A stretch of DNA of 64,000 bases, taken from Prostheceraeus crozeri. Taxonomy: Eukaryota > Platyhelminthes > Polycladida > Euryleptidae. The stretch covers positions 310,001 through 374,000 of the forward strand of contig CAJQUW010003622.1 of NCBI GenBank assembly GCA_907163375.1, in the 5' to 3' direction. The notes beneath the pieces are model-generated. The model was given only the letters and a program-made list of their open reading frames with translations. It had not been told where the DNA came from and made no database searches. Made by a program: the position numbers and the translations under genes. The stretch's first letter is position 1. Each line of letters starts with the position of its first letter. Shown here in pieces: positions 56,509 to 64,000 of this stretch.

Positions 56509-57383
56509 CTCTCGCCCCAATGGGGGGGAGGGCTGGCGAATTTTTTGAGTATCTTTTAAAACATTCTTCAAGCTATAACCACTAGATTTCTAGTAGCACT
56601 CTTTCTACTTATTATGCTACTTTTGACTGAAGGATAATAAATATGGCACGATACTTCTGACGTGAGAGCTATTCTAAAATTTGAATGCTTGGAATATTTC
56701 GGTCGTACTCACTTCTAATGTGTATTGCGGCATCAATTCTTGATGAAATAAGTTGAGATTTCATAAAGGATTCTTCCTATTAATATAGAGATATTCACAA
56801 ATGCAAAATCTCTGAATCTGAAATTATCTGTTTATTATGTATGCATGTTTGACATTTGAAATTCAAATTTCAAATATGATTTATTATTTCTGTATTTTTT
56901 TAGTTCTGCATCTTGTCAGAAAGTATTGAACATTTTCAGAATCATGTTGCGCTTAGCCTTTGTGTCTCGATAAAAGTCATCGAATTGTTGTCTCTTCATC
57001 TACAGAAACTAAATATTAAAATGTGCGATTTTAGTGATATTTGAGCTGAAAAAAGCTTGAATTATTTGACCTTTGACCTCATCTAGTGTAATGATGCAGT
57101 CTCATAACGATAAATAATAATCATATTAACCATCTTGACCAGATCTTTCGATTGGCGTATGGTTTCTTAGTTTTTGTTGACATTTTCCATTTCAAACAGT
57201 AATTTAATGGAAATTCGTTAAAAATTGGCGTTGTTTGACCTTTGACCTTGTATTCAGCCTATGAATGACCTTAGAAATGAAAATGATGCTGCTTTTCTAA
57301 ATCCCCTTTCAATGCCCATTAGATTGATGTGTGGTTTAGCGAGTTCAGCAGGGGGAAGAAAATCCCCCCCTGTGGGGTGAGGG
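56509..57383. mobile_element. TTAA-flanked non-autonomous transposon (piggyBac-like)
   Basis: TTAA lies at 56505-56508 and 57384-57387. The ends read CTCTCGCCCCAATGGGGGGG and, inward from the right, CCCTCACCCCACAGGGGGGG. TTAA targets with CCC-starting ends are typical of piggyBac and related superfamilies. The 875-bp interior has no transposase. TGACCTTTGACCT occurs twice toward the right side (57067-57079, 57237-57249). Confidence 0.75.
57067..57249. promoter_or_regulatory. Two perfect DR1-type motifs
   Basis: TGACCTTTGACCT at 57067-57079 and 57237-57249 is, on the other strand, AGGTCAAAGGTCA: two nuclear-receptor half-sites spaced by one base (DR1, the site type bound by RXR, HNF4 and COUP-TF relatives). 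Both lie in the TTAA element in the same orientation. Function as enhancer or as transposase-binding repeats cannot be separated from sequence. Confidence 0.45.
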
Positions 57384-57387
57384 TTAA

Positions 57388-59848
57388 GCTACGATGTGGT
57401 ATTGACCATTTTACTTTTATTGAACATTTTAATCGATTTCTATCAGTTCTTGTTTTTCCAGAAGAGGAAAAATACGAACTTTCTTGCTCAATCCTCTTTA
57501 GTGATGCTAGTAGTTGATCACTTCATTTTCGATCATTTGATAAGATCAACATTTCATGCAAAAGATAACAATGAAAATAGATTTATCAAACAGTTGTATT
57601 TCACAATAGAAAGAAACACCGAGGCAAAGAGAAATAATTATGACATTATGCTGATTATCCAAAACCAAAAGCTTATGCTAGGCTAACTGTTGAACAGTAA
57701 TAAATATTTAGCCACAGCCATTGTTAAACAACATAGGAATGTCACAATTCATGTGTGAGTTCTATTCGAGGGCGGATTATACTCTAGAAAATAAGATATA
57801 TAGCGCATAGATATAAAACACATCAGCAACAATGAGAATCCTAAACAACGTGAAGTTCCACAAATGAAATACATCTAAACAAAAAGCTAAATTCCTATGC
57901 AAACTAGAACACAACCTCCAAAACAAAACTTGAAGAGCCGCGCTCAATGCTCATGCAATAGGGTCTCTCATCCTGTTCTTATCTTTTTATATGGGTTATG
58001 CCAACATTTATGTTTGCAATAAAAGAATTTCCTGAAAGAATGAAAACATTTTCGATCTTAAATGGTGCTAGTGGGATAGGAGACGAAGTTGATTAATGAA
58101 AGTAGTGAAAGATACTTCCAATAGTAAGAACATTCTTGTTTGAGATATACATAAACCTTCGATGCCTGCCACTTGAATAAACTTTTGAATAAAGAAGACT
58201 TTTTAACTTAAAAATCAAACAATCTGGTTTGGCAGCGTCACTGACATGTTGAAATTGTTAACAGTCACGTGTTCTATAAGGTTTTAAAAGTGTTTCACAT
58301 ACATGTGCATTGATTGTCGCACACGGGATGCAAGCCATCTGTATTTAATTGAAAAAAATACGACTTAAAATATACTTATACGACCAATAATCGATTTTTG
58401 TGCAAAAAATAATGTAAAGTGCAGCAAAACCCGACGCTTCGTCGCTTCAATGACTTGATCGCTGAAATGATTGGTGAATATGGAGCTGAGAGCACGAATA
58501 AAATACATCACTAGATATGAAATGGTTACTTTATATTGCGTAGTTTTGTATTTAACTCATGCACTGAGCTCCACAATCACCCAGATGTACCTTGTCCGCG
58601 ATCAATCGAGTCTTTTGAACGTCAGAACGTCGCTTGTTGATGTGCTAAACATTGTTTATTACACAAAAGGTGACTATTGCGCGGGTGAATTCCTGATTTT
58701 CTTTCCATAGAATTCGGATTTCACACACAGTAAACGTACATGGGAAAGGAGAACTGTGTACAAAAAAGGAGAGTCTGGAGTCCATCATCTTCGTGTATCC
58801 GGTAATCGAACTTCCAGGAAGCATCAAGTTATTCACATATACACACATTTTAGTTCAAACACTTCTCTTTGGTTGTTTTTTCAAACTGTTACAACAACAA
58901 ACGAATTCTCACCCTCTGTCACAGACACAAACAGAGATCTTCGCGTGTATGATCGCCTCATAGAATCATTTTACAGATAACAATCAGCACTACCGTCTCA
59001 AATTATAGGGCTTGATCGACAGACAGTAAAATTCGTCAAAGGTGAAATCCTATTTGACAGGTGCCCAGCATTAATTTAGAGACTTAATTTTTACGCTACG
59101 TGAGTCTAAATGAAAGCTGGGTGACACAACCATTGATAGAACGACAAATTTGTCGTTTCCATTATTCACCTGTGACTGCACAAAGGAGGGGGAGTTGGCT
59201 ATTTGGAAGGAAATAAAGAGAAAGCATCCGTTCTAGGCATTCATGTAAATCACTTTTCAAACAAACTTCCGACTAAACGAAGGAAGAACGTGCTTTGTTG
59301 CTTAGTGTAAATAATATCTATATGCGTGCGAAACAAATTAGACTGATCTATCGTTACCATCACTACCCAACGAGTTAATCGTCACTTTTAAACCGCCAGA
59401 CTTGCGGCGTGAATGAACAGACTTCCATAGCGATATTTTTTCTACAAGAATCTAATGTTTTGAGTTGCATTTACCATAAAAAACGCCGACGCTCTTCGTT
59501 ACTAATAGCTGTAGAATTTCCATTTGCCATCTTGGAGAATTATTTCTTTTACTAACAGATTGGAAACCAAAACTTTACTGAAACAGATGCAAAATCAAAC
59601 ATGAATTTATTCAATTTTTTGCTTTCTTCATTGAAGAATCAGAAAGCAGAAACTATGTGAATTAATTCTAGGTTTGGTAGGCCAACAAGAATTTATATAT
59701 TTGCATTTTTATAGGCCTCAAGACATATGTACATTTTGTATAATTTGCGAAGATGCGATTGCCCACCAGATGTTTTGTTATCAGCTTACATTTATTGCAT
59801 TCGTTCTATTGTATTATGTGCCAACTCCGTTTTTTGAAATCAGAGCCA
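57388..59848. other. No gene seen
   Basis: AT-rich spacer with short frames lacking family features. Confidence 0.5.
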
Positions 59849-60355
59849 TCAGAATTAGACCCCTGCGCCGATATATTTTTTATTGGCGGCTGCGTTTGCT
59901 TCCACCGAAGTTATCGGCGCGCTGATCAATTTTAATCGGCGACGGCGTTTATCGGCGTACATCTGTTGAGTTCATGAGAATAGAAGTTGGATCTCTCCTT
60001 AGTATCTAAGTATAGGCCTATTCTTCGCTTAATCGAAAAAACCGGATAGTCTAAATCTCATTACTGATCAAAATGAGTACAGAAGAATTCGGTAAATATT
60101 CATCATCTGAAAATGTTGTGATGCATTTAGCCTACCCAGTCGGCACAATTCACGGAAGTTGCGTTTTTATCAGCTAAGGGTTCTTAATCAAGCAACAATT
60201 GTGATTTTTGTGTAATTAACAGAAATGCGACACCCTTATATAAAGCTGAGTAACCGATGAATTATTTGTATGACATCACGGCTTCATTACTGTACAGTCC
60301 ACGTAATATGCATGTACATCCTACACTTGAATTCTAGCAAAGTGAAAATGTTGTA

Positions 60356-61355
60356 CAGTCCGTTTCATAAAAAGTGGATCATCCTAAAATTTGACTAAAT
60401 ATAACATAAGTATGATACAGAAAGCATTTTTCATGTTATTTCATGTCCCTAATATATTTAAATGTCCTTATATAATCTGATAAGCTATGATACAGTAACG
60501 GTTCTTAAGAAGCTAATATTTTGTGGCCCTACCCTTATTGTCAATGACATTACCAATTCGTCTAGGCATTGATTCGATGATATCGTTGATTTTTGACTGA
60601 TCTAACTTTCTCCACTCTCTTTTTAACAGTGACGTAAGTTGTGATACGCCATCTGTAGGTAGCAGTGAACGACGAACGTTACGTTTTAGAATTACGCCCT
60701 CTTTACGACAGAGTCGAAAATCATCATTATGCCATCGATGCACATTTGTGTAAGGGACATTTAGTCGCTTGCTTGCAGCTCGCAAAGAAAACCCTAGTTC
60801 TAGCAAGGCTGACACTTTGCCTTTTGTGAATGCGATCTCGTTATTGTTCATTTGTGCTTTTTATTGTTTTCAACCGGTAAGAGATAGATTTCTAGCTGAA
60901 AGCAATCAGGAGTGCTGCCAACACCACCGCAACGAAGTCAGGAAGTTATGGAACATGAAGTCCAGTTAATCACATGTAGCAGTCACATTATTGTTGATGA
61001 ATAATGGTGCTATACTGGCTCTGATTGACCGATTTTCTTTATTTTTGTTTTGCTTGATAGCTTTTGGCTTGTAGAACAACATATTACATAACAAAGGAAA
61101 CAAATGTAATTTTATAAGAGTGAGGTATGATTTTGTGTAACATTGCTAAATGAAGATCAAATTATCTACTACTTTTTTTATCTATAACAGGAAAACAACT
61201 CAATATTCATGCTTGAACTTTCCAACAATGATATTAGTAAGCACAACTGACATATCTTCCAAATTTCAGAGAAATTCGTTCAAGTTTGGCGGAGTTAGAC
61301 AAAGTTGAAGTTAAGGCGATGTTTAAGGGTGATCCATTTTTTATGAAACAATCTG
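60356..61355 (-). mobile_element. Internally deleted Tc1-type transposon (copy B)
   Basis: The element is exactly 1,000 bp, flanked by TA (60354-60355, 61356-61357), with the same ends as the 1,657-bp copy A. Relative to copy A, bases 8573-9233 are replaced by four extra bases (TACG). About a dozen substitutions were counted in the shared parts. It keeps both ends, so it could in principle be moved by the intact transposase of copy A. Confidence 0.9.
60513..60851 (-). pseudogene. Truncated Tc1 transposase, N- and C-termini fused in frame
   Basis: The 112-residue frame joins the first 52 residues of the intact transposase (ending CRKEG) through V to ILKRNVRRSLLPTDG and the normal C-terminus. 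The net loss is 219 codons (657 bases), so the frame stays open. All three catalytic residues (D143, D233, E268 in copy A) and the second half of the DNA-binding region are lost. If expressed it might at most retain part of the first DNA-binding helices; it cannot transpose. It is most simply a deletion by-product of incomplete gap repair. Confidence 0.85.
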
Positions 61356-61613
61356 TAGTTTGACAGATCGATACCCATGGAAGCTTATTCACCGACAACT
61401 TTGTTCCTGTCAGAATGTAGGGCTACTCTCTTGGTTATACACAATTAGAAAGTATACTTGGACTTTTCCTCAGGAACAAACGACATGTTCCTGTTAGAAA
61501 TGCAGTGGAGACAGTTAATCCATAAAATCGAAAAATGTCTCCGCCGGCGCGACGCCGAAGAAGTGACCGGCGGTGGCCGCGTTCGTCGGCGGCGCAGGCG
61601 TCTAATCAGAATT

Positions 61614-64000
61614 ATGGGTCCGTCTATCTCTCCAAATTGCGACATCTTAAATGCCAGGGAGAAGACCTGCGTCGCCTTTTCGAGGCAATCAATGGTAGCA
61701 GATTCCATCCTCTCAAGTCAATCTTCTGCGAAAGAACTCGCAACAGCTCGCAATCCTCTGCATGTTAGATCTCCATTCGAGCGCATGAAACGATATAGTT
61801 CGTCGTTTATTCGGTTTTTAGACCTCTGTAACTTCTTACTGTTTCTCATTTATCACACTTACTTCTCGATTTGTCAGATTTTACCGGCGTTTTGTGTAAT
61901 TCTCATTTTATGTAAGCGTTCACCGAATGTTAAGGTGGAGCAAATCAAGTATATTACAATTATTATTATTTTTTAACTTCATGTATATTTCGGACTTTCT
62001 GGAACGGGATTTTGTGTATGTTCTTGTATTAGTAAATTAAAAAAGTCGCAAAGAAGGATTTGCGCAAGCTATTGCGCTTTATAAATGCCTGTCTCGACCA
62101 GTGTTCAAACGTGTTTCTCAACACTTACATGTACACGCTGATAGAATTGGGGTAAATTGACTATTGTTCAAAGATCAAAAGTGGTGAAGCATTCCTGCTT
62201 CATGAATGCTAGTGAATGTGCACAACATGAGATTGCCGAATTGTACCTGCTATGAAAAAGAAATTGACTTAGTTATGTCGAAACATTTCTCTTTGAAATA
62301 TGCCTACCAGACATGAGATCATCGCTTTAAATCGATCATTAATACCACATTATCTGTTAAGGTCATCGACGAAACCCTTAAGAATTAGGTGAAAGCAAAG
62401 AAACTTTAATCTTGCTGCAAAAATTGAGGAATGTCTTTATTTCCTTCGATTATGAAACCTTATCCTTCATCAATTTGACACACATGCATTGTACTGTAGA
62501 GATGCGAATTGACCTTGTATTTGAAATGTACTAGAATGTATTTTATGAGTATTTGTATGTTTTTGAATTTCCGAATGGTTTATCAACATTTGTATTTGAC
62601 ATTGCAAAATTGTTTTTGTAATACAATGCAGTAAACAAGATTGAGGTCGTAGAGGACAGATCGTGTGTGCGTGTATGAAAGAGAAAAACGGCTTGATTTT
62701 ACGCAGATATTTCTTTTTCGAGAGCTGACCGCTCATATTGAGGTAGCGATAATAAAAACACTCTCTTCCTACGATGTGCACCGGCGCTCGTAATATTGGA
62801 AGACTCCATTGATGTCATGGACGCTTTAAGTAAATTATCTCGTCGCATCCTCGCAGACGTTTTGCACTATTTGGTCCTGCAACCTACAACCAGCAAAAGT
62901 TCTGGTAACACCCGATGACGCCCCCACCTCTGGTTGGAAGCAACCTGACATATCTGAGGAATTCGTGCACCAGCCGATCCCCGTAGACTGGTTTCGTGAT
63001 GCTCGAAATTTTTGTTGAATGCATGCTCATTAAGCTGAAGCTCTATCTTGCAAAGAATTAAAGAAACTCGAATTTTTGATACCATGATTCGAGCATCAGT
63101 CACATCCCCGAAATTCTATGATATACTTCTCTGTGCGAGTGATCATGATGTAAAACTGCGATTTCACGCATGAGGGTTCCAAAAAGCGCTGACAGTTTAT
63201 TATATACTGCATCTCTGAAGATCTACTGTTTACTACAAGAACTTAGTACTATCTGTCCCACGATATTTCTTGCCGGTAAAGCGGTGTTATGGGCGAGTCG
63301 GTCCCTTTCAAGATTTCCAAAACTGACAATTCAAATTTCATGAAACATGAGTGCATGCACAAATCGGGTGTGCCCTCTGCTGGTGGCACTCATTTCGCAT
63401 TTTAAGTAGTCCTTGTTACTATGAATAGCGTTTTAATATTCAAACTTCCAATTTTGTTGGTTCTAATGATAACCGTTCAAAAGAAGATACAATTCTCATG
63501 CAATCATTGAGTCATGCACAATGCACTTTTTTCTTACACTGTTTTCCGAAGCAGTAGATATATGTATTCAGTGTTGATCTTGTCACCTTATACCTATAGC
63601 ATTTTAATGTTCAAATACGCAATTTTGCTAGATTTATTACACCTGTCTAATTGAAGAAAATTTCCTACAGCATCTGCATTGCTTAACACTCCAGAATGCA
63701 TCAAAAATATGATATTGAGATGGAAGTAATGAAAATGTATTATAATCACAGACATGTGTAAAAACATGTTGCGAATATTATTTTAAAAAAGCCACTACCA
63801 TTGCTACTTATGATCTTTATGGGTAGTGTAAGCCATATTATACCAATTTCATCACTCTATACATTGTAGGAGCGGGTGTCTATTCAAATAACTAGTAATC
63901 CCACCATGCTATTAGAACAACATCTGTAATACCAGAGAGGGGTGACACTACTAAATGTATGCAAGAGCTTTGACGCTAAAGAGTAAATTATGCAGGAATG
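61614..64000. other. No gene seen
   Basis: AT-rich sequence apart from the CTCF-like site at 63370. Frames spanning 61614-61976 have no recognisable domain beyond hAT-derived arginine-rich sequence. Confidence 0.45.
63370..63383 (-). promoter_or_regulatory. CTCF-consensus-like site
   Basis: On the minus strand CCAGCAGAGGGCAC fits the CTCF core consensus CCASYAGRKGGCRC at every position. CTCF is conserved in bilaterians, so the site is plausible as a chromatin boundary, but one match in 64 kb may be chance, and some SINE families carry similar sequence. Confidence 0.3.

Larger units (their letters stand above)
59857..61605. mobile_element. hAT-like non-autonomous element, interrupted by a Tc1 derivative
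   Basis: TCAGAATT is at 59849-59856 and 61606-61613, an 8-bp duplication as for hAT. The left end reads AGACCCCTGCGCCG and the right, inward, TTAGACGCCTGCGCCG. CpG-rich subterminal repeats (ATCGGCG, GCGCCGAT and similar) fill 59866-59962 and 61540-61600, making local GC peaks. No transposase is seen. The Tc1 derivative at 60356-61355 lies inside, leaving about 750 bp of the element itself. Confidence 0.65.

Overview
The window looks like intergenic or intronic DNA from an AT-rich animal genome, probably an invertebrate. Three things point there: no prokaryotic gene layout, no long open reading frame that is not from a transposon, and a dense, nested population of animal-type mobile elements (Penelope-like, Tc1, mariner, DD41D, pogo/Tigger, hAT, a TTAA-target element, LINE tails and tRNA-derived SINEs). 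The species cannot be named from this sequence alone. No host protein-coding gene was found with confidence. The only long intact reading frames are two transposases: a Tc1-type DD34E protein at 8393-9388 (minus) and a mariner DD34D protein at 22701-23747 (plus).

Layout, left to right. 1-5.8 kb: mostly unannotated AT-rich DNA with a short pogo/Tigger-type MITE (3266) and a LINE 3' tail (4103). 5.8-7.4 kb: an old repeat split by a pogo-like transposon whose empty site survives in a related copy near 47.6 kb. 7.8-11.4 kb: a nest in which a LINE is split by a hAT-like element, itself split by an intact Tc1 and probably by a further 431-bp insertion. 11.9 kb: a SINE head. 13.5-15.3 kb: a Penelope-like element in head-to-head, twin-primed form. 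15.4-16.6 kb: a decayed DD41D transposon inside a TA microsatellite. 16.8-17.6 kb: a second hAT-like copy carrying a SINE tail. 22.4-23.8 kb: a complete mariner. 27.9-28.8 kb: a second pogo-like relic. 29.3-31.2 kb: two LINE relics lying tail to tail. 32.6 kb: a SINE with target duplication. 34.1-37.1 kb: a larger Penelope-like element bounded by a 14-bp duplication, with inverted copies of its 3' end on both sides. 39.0-40.3 kb: a near-perfect foldback element with a 9-bp duplication and eleven copies of a 12-base motif. 41.5-42.2 kb: a GC-rich LINE tail. 44-48 kb: diverged inverted repeats. 48.8 kb: a 236-bp hairpin element with a 14-bp duplication. 56.5-57.4 kb: a TTAA-flanked element with two DR1 motifs. 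59.8-61.6 kb: a hAT-like element carrying an internally deleted sister of the Tc1.

The pieces do not form a pathway; the window is a record of successive insertions. The most unusual items are the foldback element at 39,047-40,265, the two inverted Penelope insertions, the Tc1 parent and in-frame deletion derivative pair, and a short stretch at 36,420-36,631 with host-like codon use caught at the head-to-head junction of the second Penelope element. I found no operon, defence system or CRISPR array.
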